From the NCBI GenBank assembly GCA_964629975.1, contig CAZVUN010000074.1:1-14816 (forward strand): a DNA stretch of 14,816 nucleotides. Reading direction: 5' to 3'. Below are positions 6,339 through 13,243 of the stretch, piece after piece (the first letter of the stretch is position 1; every line of letters starts with the position of its first letter). Both the position numbers and the translations under genes were made by a program. Source of the DNA: G020354085 sp964629975. Its GTDB lineage: Bacteria > Pseudomonadota > Gammaproteobacteria > Acidiferrobacterales > Sulfurifustaceae. Under the pieces are notes generated by a model that was given only the letters and a program-made list of their open reading frames with translations, ran no database searches and was not told the origin of the DNA.

Positions 6339-7688
6339 GTGACGAAACCCGTGTTAATCACCAGCCGCGTGCTGCCGGTATTGCATGCAGCCGTGGCGAA
6401 CGATCACCAGACGCTGGCGGAACTGGCGCGCCAGCAACCCGGCACCGTCAACAGCTTGACGCCGGTGCTGGAGAAGTTCACCGCCCACAACGGCAAGCTC
6501 GTGCAGGTCGCGCGCCACGGGATCGCAGCCCTCGAGCAGGCGGTCGAGGTGCTGGTCAAGAACGGCGCCTTCGCCAAGGAGATCCAGCAGATCATGGACC
6601 ACGTCACCACGGTGGCGGCCGCGGTCGAGGAGATGGCCGCGGCGGCGACGGAGATCTCGCGCAACGCCCAGGACACCGCCGCGCGCGCGGCCGAGAGCCG
6701 GGTGAAATCCGACGAGGGCAACCTCGGCGTGTCCTCGCTCATGGGCGACATGGACCAGCTCGAGGTCGCGGTCAGCTCCATGGCCGGCAGCATGAAGCAG
6801 TTCGTCGGCTTCAGCCAGGAGATCAACAAGCTCACCGCCATCGTCAAGGACATCGCCCACCAGACCAACCTGCTCGCGCTCAACGCCGCCATCGAGGCGG
6901 CGCGCGCCGGCGAGGCCGGGCGCGGCTTCGCGGTCGTCGCCGACGAGGTCAAGAAGCTCGCCGACAAGACCGCGCAGGCCACCGGCGAGATCGAGGTCGT
7001 GACCAACACCATGAACAGCCTGTCGGCCAACGTGACCGACTCGGTCAACACCAGCATGAACCGGCTCAAGCAGAGCGTCGCGAGCCTCGAGATCGTGGCC
7101 ACGGCCCTGGCCGAGGGCAATGCCGTGATCGGCGAGGTCAACGACCGCGTCCACCAGATCGCCAGCGCCGCCGAGGAGCAGAGCACCGTTGCCGGCGACA
7201 TGGCCAAGAACGTCGCCAACATCACCGTGTCGCTGCAGAACGAAAGCGCACAGGTAACCGCCATCAGCCAGTGCGCCCGCGCCCTCACGCAGAGCGCCGC
7301 GCAGCAGTTCAACCTGTTCGCCGAGTGGGGCAACGAGGAGCTGCTGATCCAGGCGGTCAAGAACGACCACCTGCAATGGAAGGCCAAGCTGGCCGACGTC
7401 ATCTACGGCAAGCTGTCGCTGTCGGACGGCGAGCTCAAGGACCACACCCAGTGCCGCCTCGGCAAGTGGTACTACAGCACCGGCAAGCAGCGCTACGGCA
7501 ACCTCGCCGCGTTTCGCGACATGGAGGCGCCGCACGCGCGCGTGCACGCCCTCGGGCGCGACATCGCCAAGAACATGGCCGCCGGCAACGTCGACAAGGC
7601 ACTGTCGCTGTTCCACGAGATGAACGGCCACAGCCAGGAGCTGTTCCGCCTGCTCGACGCACTGGCGCACTCCGCCCACAGCGCCTGA
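6339..7688 (+). CDS. Soluble methyl-accepting chemotaxis protein with C-terminal CZB zinc-binding domain
   Basis: The 449-residue receptor has no membrane segment, signal peptide or HAMP, so it should be cytoplasmic. An uncharacterised N-terminal part (about 1-85) precedes the MA signalling coiled coil (about 86-310). The tip reads HQTNLLALNAAIEAARAG (174-191), with His where most family members have Glu or Phe. The C-terminal CZB domain has the complete metal-site pattern: H344 xx W347, C372 x LG x W377, and H399 xxx H403, with spacings that fit the family motif. CZB domains bind zinc and have been linked to hypochlorous-acid and zinc sensing; which applies here is inference. The GTG start is supported by GAGCGAGGGA upstream. 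flgA follows 8 bases after the stop, so the two are very likely one transcript from the sigma-54 promoter. Confidence 0.94.
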   Translation: MTKPVLITSRVLPVLHAAVANDHQTLAELARQQPGTVNSLTPVLEKFTAHNGKLVQVARHGIAALEQAVEVLVKNGAFAKEIQQIMDHVTTVAAAVEEMAAAATEISRNAQDTAARAAESRVKSDEGNLGVSSLMGDMDQLEVAVSSMAGSMKQFVGFSQEINKLTAIVKDIAHQTNLLALNAAIEAARAGEAGRGFAVVADEVKKLADKTAQATGEIEVVTNTMNSLSANVTDSVNTSMNRLKQSVASLEIVATALAEGNAVIGEVNDRVHQIASAAEEQSTVAGDMAKNVANITVSLQNESAQVTAISQCARALTQSAAQQFNLFAEWGNEELLIQAVKNDHLQWKAKLADVIYGKLSLSDGELKDHTQCRLGKWYYSTGKQRYGNLAAFRDMEAPHARVHALGRDIAKNMAAGNVDKALSLFHEMNGHSQELFRLLDALAHSAHSA

Positions 7689-7696
7689 GCCGGCCG

Positions 7697-8416
7697 ATGC
7701 CGCGCGCACGCCGCTGCCTCGGGACGCTGGCACTGCTGCTCGCGGCGGGCCTGCCCGCCGCCGATGCCGCGCGCGCCGATCCGTGGGAGAGCGCACAGCG
7801 CATCGAGCAGCGCGCGCGTGAGTATCTCAGCGCGCAGGCGCGCACGCTCGCCGTGGCCCCGACGATCACCATCACGCCGCTCGACCCGCGCCTGCGCGTG
7901 AGGCGCTGCACCCAGCCGCTCACGGCCGAGGCGCCCGCCGGCAGCCGCGCGCTCGGCGCCACGACCGTCATCGTGCGTTGTCCGGGCGGCGACAGGCCCT
8001 GGAGCATTCACGTCTCCGCCAACGTGCAGGTCGCGGTCGACGCCGTGGTGCTGGCGCGCGGCGTGGCGCGCGGTACGGTCCTGACCCGCGCCGACCTGGC
8101 ACTACAGCGCATGGACCTCGCCTCCCTGCCACCCGGCGCCCTCACCGATCCCGCGCAGGCCGCGGGCCGATTACTCAAGCGGCCGCTCGCCCCGGGCCTG
8201 GTGCTGACCGCGGCCATGCTCGAGGACCGGCCGCTGGTGCGGCGCGGCGACACCGTCATGCTGCTCGCGCGCGCCGGCGGCCTGGACGTGCGGGTCAAGG
8301 CCGAGGCGCTTGGCAGCGGCGCCGCCGGCCAGCGCATCAAGGTGCGCAACCTCAGCAGCCGCCAGGTGATCGAGGCCACGGTCGTTGCGGAGTCGCTGGT
8401 GCAGGTACCGCTGTGA
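7697..8416 (+). CDS. flgA: Flagellar basal body P-ring formation chaperone FlgA
   Basis: The 239-residue product has an N-terminal signal peptide (hydrophobic run at about 8-20, cleavage likely near ADA or ARA at 24-27) and the FlgA C-terminal SAF-like region with VLARGVARGTVLTRADLAL, then RLLKRPLAPGLVLTAAML and a closing RIKVRNLSSRQVIEATVV, all diagnostic. FlgA is a periplasmic chaperone that helps FlgI subunits assemble the P ring around the flagellar rod. There is no good Shine-Dalgarno before the ATG, and the gene starts 8 bases after the CZB receptor stop, so translational coupling is likely. Length is usual for the family. Confidence 0.95.
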   Translation: MPRARRCLGTLALLLAAGLPAADAARADPWESAQRIEQRAREYLSAQARTLAVAPTITITPLDPRLRVRRCTQPLTAEAPAGSRALGATTVIVRCPGGDRPWSIHVSANVQVAVDAVVLARGVARGTVLTRADLALQRMDLASLPPGALTDPAQAAGRLLKRPLAPGLVLTAAMLEDRPLVRRGDTVMLLARAGGLDVRVKAEALGSGAAGQRIKVRNLSSRQVIEATVVAESLVQVPL

Positions 8417-8459
8417 GCCCTGGCGGGTGATCTGGCCCGGACTATGCTTTGGATGTCTC

Positions 8460-8486
8460 TCAAGTTTTGCCAAGACCGGCCGCTAA
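8460..8486 (+). promoter_or_regulatory. Sigma-28 (FliA) promoter of flgM
   Basis: TCAAGTTT (8460-8467), eleven bases, then GCCGCTAA (8479-8486) matches the extended sigma-28 consensus with exact spacing and one substitution in each element. The predicted start near 8493 leaves a 20-base leader carrying GGAGGAG (8501-8507) before the ATG. It lies in the flgA-flgM gap, so flgM can be made from its own late promoter as well as by read-through. Confidence 0.85.
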
Positions 8487-8513
8487 GCTGAGCGTGTACC
8501 GGAGGAGTCTTCC

Positions 8514-8840
8514 ATGACAAATGAAATCAACGGTCTGTCGCGACCCCGGCCCCTGGACCCGGTGGATCTCAAGGGCGCCAAGAACCCGGCACCGAACAGC
8601 ACCCCGGCGACGAGCGTCAAGCCCATGGCGCCTTCGGTGAGCGACAGCGTCAGCCTGACCGACGCCGCCGCCCGGCTGCAGAAGCTCGAGGCCGCGCTCG
8701 CCAGCCAGCCGGTGGTCGACAAGCAGCGCATCGAGAACATCCGCCAGGCCTTGGCGGATGGCAGCTATCAGACCGACCCGGAACGCGTCGCGGCCAAGCT
8801 CCTGGAGCTCGAGCGCGCGTTCGGGCGCGGCGCGAAGTAG
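8514..8840 (+). CDS. flgM: Anti-sigma-28 factor FlgM
   Basis: The 108-residue protein fits FlgM: a polar, disordered N-terminal half beginning MTNEINGL, then a C-terminal sigma-binding region with VSDSVSLTDAAARLQKLEAA and KQRIENIRQALADGSYQ, ending in a helix with ERVAAKLLELERAF. FlgM holds sigma-28 inactive until the hook is finished and FlgM is exported through the flagellar export apparatus. GGAGGAG six bases before the ATG is the strongest ribosome site in the flagellar block. Its sigma-28 promoter gives the expected negative feedback loop. flgN starts 6 bases after the stop, so the two are co-transcribed. Confidence 0.96.
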   Translation: MTNEINGLSRPRPLDPVDLKGAKNPAPNSTPATSVKPMAPSVSDSVSLTDAAARLQKLEAALASQPVVDKQRIENIRQALADGSYQTDPERVAAKLLELERAFGRGAK

Positions 8841-8846
8841 GCGCGC

Positions 8847-9293
8847 ATGCAGGCCGCGGCGTCCCCAGCGGAGCTCACACGCCTGCTCGCGGCCGAGCTC
8901 GACGCCGCGCGGCGCCTGCTCGCGGTGCTGCAGCGCGAACAGCAGGCGCTCACCGCGCGCGACGCCGGCACGGTCGAGCAGTGCACGCAGGAGAAGCAGC
9001 AGGCGCTCGGCGCGCTGCAGGCGTCCGCCCAGGCGCGGCGCCACGTCGCGGCCCCGCTCGCCGCCGCTGCGCTGCCGGATGAATGTGTGCCGACCTGGCG
9101 CGCGCTCGAGCAGACGCTCGCCGAGCTGCGCCAGCTCAACGAGATCAACGGCGCGCTGGTGCAGCGCCGCCTGCAGCACACGCGTCAGGCGCTTGCGATC
9201 CTGCGCGGCCAGTCCGGCGACAACGCGCTCTACGGTCCACGCGGTGCCTTCGACGCCGCGCCCGTTGCCGGCCGGCCGATCGTATCGGCCTGA
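8847..9293 (+). CDS. flgN: Flagellar export chaperone FlgN
   Basis: The 148-residue, mostly helical protein directly follows flgM, as in many gammaproteobacteria. The long N-terminal helices (about 5-60) and the helix around LNEINGALVQRRLQHTRQAL are typical, as is the tail LYGPRG followed by AGRPIVSA. FlgN escorts the hook-filament junction proteins FlgK and FlgL to the export gate. The start has no strong Shine-Dalgarno and is probably coupled to flgM. Alternative upstream starts are blocked by the flgM stop region. Confidence 0.93.
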   Translation: MQAAASPAELTRLLAAELDAARRLLAVLQREQQALTARDAGTVEQCTQEKQQALGALQASAQARRHVAAPLAAAALPDECVPTWRALEQTLAELRQLNEINGALVQRRLQHTRQALAILRGQSGDNALYGPRGAFDAAPVAGRPIVSA

Positions 9294-9308
9294 GAGGGCC
9301 CGGCGAGG

Positions 9309-9330
9309 ACAGCGCCCGCGCGGGCGCTGT
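9309..9330. terminator. Perfect inverted repeat between flgN and the PilZ gene
   Basis: Arms ACAGCGCCC and GGGCGCTGT (nine base pairs) flank a GCGC loop, making a perfectly palindromic 22-base element 15 bases after the flgN stop. It could act as a hairpin terminator or attenuator between flgMN and the PilZ gene, or as an operator for a dimeric regulator. No T-tract follows, so termination is unproven. Confidence 0.45.
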
Positions 9331-9369
9331 GCGACGAACAACAGACGGCACGCGGGCGGCGGGACGCAT

Positions 9370-10122
9370 ATGGATCCGCATCACTACGGCACCGCGAGCG
9401 ATCCGAGTCAGACGGAACGCATCACCGACCCGGCGCGCATCGCGCAGCTGCTCAAACGCATCAAGGACAGCCGCACGCTGCTGTCGGTCACGCTGCCGCG
9501 GACAGCGGACGTCTATCTGAGCACCGTGCTCAACGTCGACGCCGACCGCGCGACCTTCGATCTCGACGAGCTCGCCCCGGCCAGCGGCCACCTGGCACTG
9601 CTCGCCGACGGTCGCATCAGCGCCTTCGCCCAGTGCTGCGGCGTGGACATCCGCTTCACTGCCAGCCTGCGCGACACCGCGCGCGACGCCAGCGGCAACT
9701 TCTACCGGCTCGCGCTGCCGGCCGTGCTGCACTACCGCCAGCGGCGGGAACACTACCGCGTGCGCATCGGGCGCGGGCAGATCGTCCCGGTGCGCATCGG
9801 CGCGCTTCAGGAGGCGCCGATCGAGGGCGTGCTGCACGACATCTCCGCCGGCGGCGTGGGCGGCGAGTTCGAGCGCTATCGCGGCCCCCGGCTCGAGCTC
9901 GGTCAGGTCCTGCCCGACTGCGAGCTGCAACTGCACGACGGGCAGCGCCTGCAGGTGGCGCTCGAGGTGCGCTTCGTGAGTCTGGACGAGACCGCGCGGC
10001 GCCTGCGCCTCGGCGCCAGATTCACCGATCTCACGCCGCGCGGGCGCAAGCTCATCGAGCAATTCGTGGCAACCCTCGACCGCGAATGGCGGCGCAAGCT
10101 CGCGCGCGAGCGTAGCGCCTAG
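9370..10122 (+). CDS. ycgR: Flagellar brake protein, YcgR family (YcgR-N + PilZ)
   Basis: The 250-residue protein has a YcgR-type N-terminal domain (about 25-118) and a PilZ domain (about 122-235). The c-di-GMP-binding signature is intact: R126 xxx R130 (REHYR) and D157 x S159 xx G162 (DISAGG). YcgR proteins bind c-di-GMP and slow or bias the flagellar motor. The ATG at 9370 is chosen because the conserved region starts soon after and the in-frame extension back to 8758 runs through flgM and flgN. A weak purine-rich stretch, GGCGGGA, precedes it. The gene lies 76 bases after flgN in the flagellar block, which supports a motor role over other PilZ functions. Confidence 0.9.
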   Translation: MDPHHYGTASDPSQTERITDPARIAQLLKRIKDSRTLLSVTLPRTADVYLSTVLNVDADRATFDLDELAPASGHLALLADGRISAFAQCCGVDIRFTASLRDTARDASGNFYRLALPAVLHYRQRREHYRVRIGRGQIVPVRIGALQEAPIEGVLHDISAGGVGGEFERYRGPRLELGQVLPDCELQLHDGQRLQVALEVRFVSLDETARRLRLGARFTDLTPRGRKLIEQFVATLDREWRRKLARERSA

Positions 10123-10219
10123 TCGGACGCGTCACGCCCCCGCGCATGACCGCTCGTCCGGTCGCCGCGACCGCGCCGACCATCCGTCCGTGTTCCTTGC
10201 GCACGCGTCCTGTGTCAGC

Positions 10220-10247
10220 TTGCAGATACACCGGGCGCGTTTATAGT
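10220..10247 (+). promoter_or_regulatory. Candidate sigma-70 promoter
   Basis: TTGCAG (10220-10225), a 16-base spacer, then TATAGT (10242-10247). The -10 matches the consensus at five of six positions and the -35 at three. It lies in the most A/T-rich part of the intergenic region, and a start near 10254 would put the tandem hairpins at the very 5' end of the transcript. No other good sigma-70 match was seen before the lipoprotein gene. Confidence 0.4.
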
Positions 10248-10262
10248 CACTCTTAAGGGTGG

Positions 10263-10276
10263 GACCAAGGATGGTC
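10263..10276 (+). promoter_or_regulatory. Hairpin presenting a CsrA/RsmA-type site
   Basis: GACCA (10263-10267) pairs with TGGTC (10272-10276) around AGGA. The core CAAGGATG matches the central part of the published CsrA high-affinity consensus (ACARGGAUGU-like), with GGA in the loop as that protein prefers. Further ANGGA motifs occur at 10338-10342 (ACGGA) and 10533-10537 (AGGGA). The last overlaps the ribosome site of the lipoprotein gene. Confidence 0.4.
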
Positions 10277-10305
10277 GCAAGGTGTCGAAACACGCGACAC
10301 CTTGC
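10277..10305 (+). ncRNA. 11-bp perfect stem-loop (leader RNA or small RNA)
   Basis: GCAAGGTGTCG (10277-10287) pairs perfectly with CGACACCTTGC (10295-10305) around the 7-base loop AAACACG. It immediately follows the CsrA-type hairpin. It is mixed in composition, so it stands out from GC-only chance stems. No T-tract follows, so it does not look like an intrinsic terminator. It may be a stability element of a long leader for the lipoprotein gene or the core of a small RNA. Confidence 0.45.
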
Positions 10306-10544
10306 GGCCGGTGTATGTAGGTCGAGACTGCAGGGTAACGGAATGAGCCCATCCATCAGCACCATCGGCGGCTGCTTGCGCCGCACGCACACACACGCTC
10401 TCCCCGCCGACCGGCCGCGCACGGCGCCGCCGGTGCATCGCCTGCGCGCCGCACGCATCGCTCCGTCCTGACGCGCACCCCGCGCGCCTCAACGCGACGC
10501 CGCTTGCGGCCGTCGCCACCCCGACCCATGCGAGGGAATCACGC

Positions 10545-10928
10545 GTGCTGTCTACCGTTGTGTCGTTGTCTGTGCGTCGTACTGTAGTCGTGTGTGCCAC
10601 ACTGCTCGTGCTGGTTGGTTGTACCGGCGGCGGCGTGGAAACCGGTGGACCCCTGTTGGCGCTCGGCGTCGGCGCGCAGCCCGTGCCGCCGACCAACCCG
10701 TCTCCGTCTCCGGTGCCGACACCCGCTCCGGCACCCAGCCCGACGCCGACGCCAACGCCGAGCCCGACACCGGAACCTACGCCGGCGCCAACGCCGGAAC
10801 CCGCACCTGCGCCGACACCGGTCACGCAGTGCAGCACGACCGGCCTGGCATCTGTGGACCTCGCCGGCCAGTGTCGCGCCAACCCGCCCAGCATGGGCGC
10901 GCTTGAGGCCGTGGGCGGCACGACCTGA
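10545..10928 (+). CDS. Proline/threonine-rich lipoprotein of unknown function
   Basis: The 127-residue product has a lipoprotein signal peptide: RR at 11-12, a hydrophobic run (14-24) and a lipobox LVGC with the lipidated cysteine at C26. A short GG-rich segment is followed by a run of Pro alternating with Thr, Ser, Ala or Glu (about 47-92), which should form a stiff extended rod, and a short C-terminal piece containing two cysteines (TQC and AGQC). I recognise no family. The rod could hold the C-terminus away from the outer membrane or span the periplasm (inference). GAGGGAATC before the GTG supports the start. The first 70 bases are unusually T-rich for this window. It converges on rmlD with 28 bases between stop codons. 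Confidence 0.65.
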   Translation: MLSTVVSLSVRRTVVVCATLLVLVGCTGGGVETGGPLLALGVGAQPVPPTNPSPSPVPTPAPAPSPTPTPTPSPTPEPTPAPTPEPAPAPTPVTQCSTTGLASVDLAGQCRANPPSMGALEAVGGTT

Positions 10929-10956
10929 TGCACTCGACGGCTGTGTGCCGGCCCGC

Positions 10957-11829
10957 TCAGGCGCGGCGCTGCGCCAGACAGTCGCGCAGCGCCTCGCCCC
11001 AGTGCGGCAGGCGCACGCCGAAGGTACGGAGCAGCTTGTCGTTGGCCAGTACCGAGTAGGCCGGGCGCCGCGTCGGGGACGGATACTCGGCACTGGTGAT
11101 GGGGCTCAACGCCACGGCGGGCATACCGGCGAGCTCAAAAATGCGGTGCGCGAACTCATACCAGGTCGCCTGACCGCCGCAGGTCATGTGATACACCCCG
11201 CTCCATGCCGCCCGCGCGTCACCGGCCGCGAGCCAGCGGCGCAGCACCTCGGCGCTCGCGCGCGCAAGCGCATCCGCGTAGGTGGGCGAGCCGGTCTGAT
11301 CGTTGACCACGCGCAGCGGCCGGCCCTCGCTCGCCACGCGCAGCATGGTGTTGAGAAAGTTCTTGCCGCGGTTGGAGTACAGCCAGGCGGTCCGCAGGAT
11401 CAGGTGCTCCGCCCCGGCGGCACGCACCGCCTCCTCGCCCGCCAGCTTGCTGCGCCCATAGACGCCGAGCGGAGCGGGCGTCTGGTCTTCGGTATAAGGT
11501 GCCTGCGCTGTGCCGTCGAACACATAGTCTGTGGAGTAGTGCACCAGTAACGCCCCCAGCGCTCGCGCCTGCACCGCCATGACCTCGGGGGCGCGCGCGT
11601 TGACCTGCATGGCGGTTTCGGCGTCACTCTCCGCCTGATCGACCGCGGTGTAGGCGGCGGCATTGACGATGATCGCCGGACGCGCGGCCCGGATCGCGTC
11701 CCGCACCGCCGCCGCGTCGCACAGATCCACGTCCGCATGCGCCAGCGCCTGCACCTCGCCGAGCGGCCCCAGGGCTTCGAGGAGCGCGGCGCCGAGCTGA
11801 CCACGGCGGCCAAACAGCAGGATCTTCAT
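10957..11829 (-). CDS. rmlD: dTDP-4-dehydrorhamnose reductase RmlD
   Basis: RmlD performs the last step of dTDP-L-rhamnose synthesis, the NAD(P)H-dependent reduction of dTDP-4-dehydro-L-rhamnose. The 290-residue protein has the N-terminal nucleotide-binding glycine motif (GRRGQLG, 7-13), the STDYVFDG segment (99-106) and the catalytic Y124 xxx K128 (YGRSK), all family marks. The ATG at 11829 overlaps the rmlC stop as ATGA, which fixes the start and rules out the in-frame extension to 11973. It is the last gene of the rml operon. Confidence 0.96.
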   Translation of the reverse strand: MKILLFGRRGQLGAALLEALGPLGEVQALAHADVDLCDAAAVRDAIRAARPAIIVNAAAYTAVDQAESDAETAMQVNARAPEVMAVQARALGALLVHYSTDYVFDGTAQAPYTEDQTPAPLGVYGRSKLAGEEAVRAAGAEHLILRTAWLYSNRGKNFLNTMLRVASEGRPLRVVNDQTGSPTYADALARASAEVLRRWLAAGDARAAWSGVYHMTCGGQATWYEFAHRIFELAGMPAVALSPITSAEYPSPTRRPAYSVLANDKLLRTFGVRLPHWGEALRDCLAQRRA

Positions 11830-12365
11830 TCGAATGCGCGGCACGCGGCGAGCGGGCGGCCGCGCGCATCTTTGTCGGACAGGACCGGCGCCATCACCGG
11901 CCACTCGATCCCGACCGCCGGGTCGTTCCAGATTAGCGTGTGCTCGTCCCCCGGGCTGTAGTAGTCGGTGCACTTGTACAGCACGTGCGCCGTCGCACTC
12001 AGCACGCAGAAGCCGTGCGCGAAACCCGGCGGCACGTACAGCTGGTGGTGGTTGTCATCGTTCAGGGTCACACCGTGCCAGCGGCCGAAGGTGGCGCTCG
12101 AACGGCGCAGGTCCACGGCGACATCGAAGATCTCGCCGCTCAGGCAGGCGATGAGCTTGCCCTGCGGGTGGGGCAGCTGGTAATGCAGGCCGCGCAGCAC
12201 CCCGCGCGTGGAGAACGAGTGATTGTCCTGCACGAACGGCTGCGTGAGGCCAGCGGCGTGGTACTTGCGTTCCTGGTAGGTCTCCAGAAAAAAGCCGCGT
12301 GCGTCGCGGAACACGCGCGGTTTGAGGAGCTTCAGGCCGGCGAGCGGCAGTGCGACGACTTCCAT
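11826..12365 (-). CDS. rmlC: dTDP-4-dehydrorhamnose 3,5-epimerase RmlC
   Basis: RmlC epimerises dTDP-4-dehydro-6-deoxyglucose at C3 and C5. The 179-residue cupin-type protein shows RDARGFFLETY (20-30), the catalytic histidine H61 in LRGLHYQ, K70 in PQGKL, the VPPGFAHGF strand (111-119) and YKCTDYY (130-136). Length is normal. The start ATG at 12365 overlaps the rmlA stop by one base (TGATG), so translation is likely coupled. The stop overlaps rmlD by four bases. Confidence 0.97.
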   Translation of the reverse strand: MEVVALPLAGLKLLKPRVFRDARGFFLETYQERKYHAAGLTQPFVQDNHSFSTRGVLRGLHYQLPHPQGKLIACLSGEIFDVAVDLRRSSATFGRWHGVTLNDDNHHQLYVPPGFAHGFCVLSATAHVLYKCTDYYSPGDEHTLIWNDPAVGIEWPVMAPVLSDKDARGRPLAACRAFE

Positions 12366-13243
12366 CAGCGCGGCTCGCGCCCCTGCGCCAGCACCTCGCG
12401 CAGGTACACCCCGTATTCGTTGCGCATGCCGGCCGCGAGGCGTTCCAGCTGCTGCGCGTCGATGAAGCCCATCTGGAAGGCGACCTCCTCGATGCACGCG
12501 ACCTTGAGTCCCTGGCGCGCCTCGATCACCTGGATGTAGTTGGCCGCCTGGTGCAGCGACTCGTGCGTGCCGGTGTCGAGCCACGCCGCGCCGCGCCCGA
12601 GGCGTTCGACCTGCAGGCTCCCGTCGGCCAGATACCAGCGGTTTACGTCCGTGATCTCGAGTTCGCCGCGGACCGACGGCTTGAGCGCCGCCGCCACGTC
12701 GCACACGCGCGCGTCGTAGAAATACAGGCCCGTCACCGCGTAGTTCGATTTGGGCTGCGCCGGCTTCTCTTCGATGTCGATCGCGCGCCCGGCCGCGTCG
12801 AACTGCACCACGCCGTAGCGTTGCGGATCGCGCACGCGATAGGCGAACACCGTGGCACCGCGCCTCAGGCGCGTGGCGGCCTGCATCTGCTCCGGCAGAC
12901 CATGGCCGTAGAAGATGTTGTCGCCGAGGATGAGCGCGGCCGACGCGCCACCGAGAAAGCCGCGCGCCAGCACGAATGCCTGCGCGATGCCCTCCGGACG
13001 GGGCTGCTCGACGTAATCCAATGCCAGGCCGAGATGCGCGCCGTCGCGGAACAGCTCGCGGAAGCGCGGCAGGTCCTGCGGCGTGGAGATGATGCAGATC
13101 TCGCGGATCCCGGCCAGCATCAGCGTCGACAGCGGATAGTAGATCATCGGCTTGTCGTACACCGGCAGCAGCTGCTTGCTCAGCACGTTGGTCAGGGGCG
13201 AGAGCCGCGTCCCGGCGCCGCCGGCGAGGATGATGCCCTTCAC
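12365..13243 (-). CDS. rmlA: Glucose-1-phosphate thymidylyltransferase RmlA
   Basis: RmlA joins dTTP and glucose-1-phosphate to give dTDP-glucose, the first committed step to dTDP-L-rhamnose. The 292-residue protein has the nucleotide-binding GGAGTRL (8-14), KQLLPVYDKPMIYYP (23-37) and the metal-binding D108 in LILGDNIFYG. The start is a GTG at 13243 overlapping the rmlB stop as GTGA; the in-frame extension to 13339 lies inside rmlB and is rejected. RmlA enzymes are usually inhibited by dTDP-rhamnose, which would set pathway flux (family knowledge). Confidence 0.96.
   Translation of the reverse strand: MKGIILAGGAGTRLSPLTNVLSKQLLPVYDKPMIYYPLSTLMLAGIREICIISTPQDLPRFRELFRDGAHLGLALDYVEQPRPEGIAQAFVLARGFLGGASAALILGDNIFYGHGLPEQMQAATRLRRGATVFAYRVRDPQRYGVVQFDAAGRAIDIEEKPAQPKSNYAVTGLYFYDARVCDVAAALKPSVRGELEITDVNRWYLADGSLQVERLGRGAAWLDTGTHESLHQAANYIQVIEARQGLKVACIEEVAFQMGFIDAQQLERLAAGMRNEYGVYLREVLAQGREPR

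Larger units (their letters stand above)
10123..10544. other. 422-base intergenic region between ycgR and the lipoprotein gene
   Basis: No convincing protein gene is seen here; short frames on both strands lack ribosome sites or domain character. It contains a 6-bp hairpin, CGGTCG/CGACCG (10159-10173, loop CCG), which may lie at the end of the ycgR message, a candidate sigma-70 promoter (10220-10247), tandem stem-loops (10263-10305), and a GAGGG ribosome site just before the GTG at 10545. The local sequence before 10260 has more A/T than its surroundings. Confidence 0.6.

Noticed and set aside
6179..6361. N-terminal extension of CheV
   Set aside because: It would start upstream of the sigma-28 promoter and the predicted transcript start, and has no CheW-like sequence.
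8758..9369. In-frame upstream extension of the PilZ gene
   Set aside because: It runs through flgM and flgN in another frame, is arginine- and serine-rich, and lacks family similarity. The ATG at 9370 fits the YcgR domain start.
10342..10471. Short frame on the plus strand starting ATGAGCCC after GGGTAACGGA
   Set aside because: The roughly 42-residue product is arginine-, proline- and histidine-rich with no domain or signal. It looks like a frame in GC-rich non-coding DNA.
10253..10933. Long minus-strand frame opposite the lipoprotein gene, rich in Gly-Val-Gly-Ala
   Set aside because: It is the mirror of the proline-rod codons. The plus-strand frame has a signal peptide, lipobox and ribosome site.
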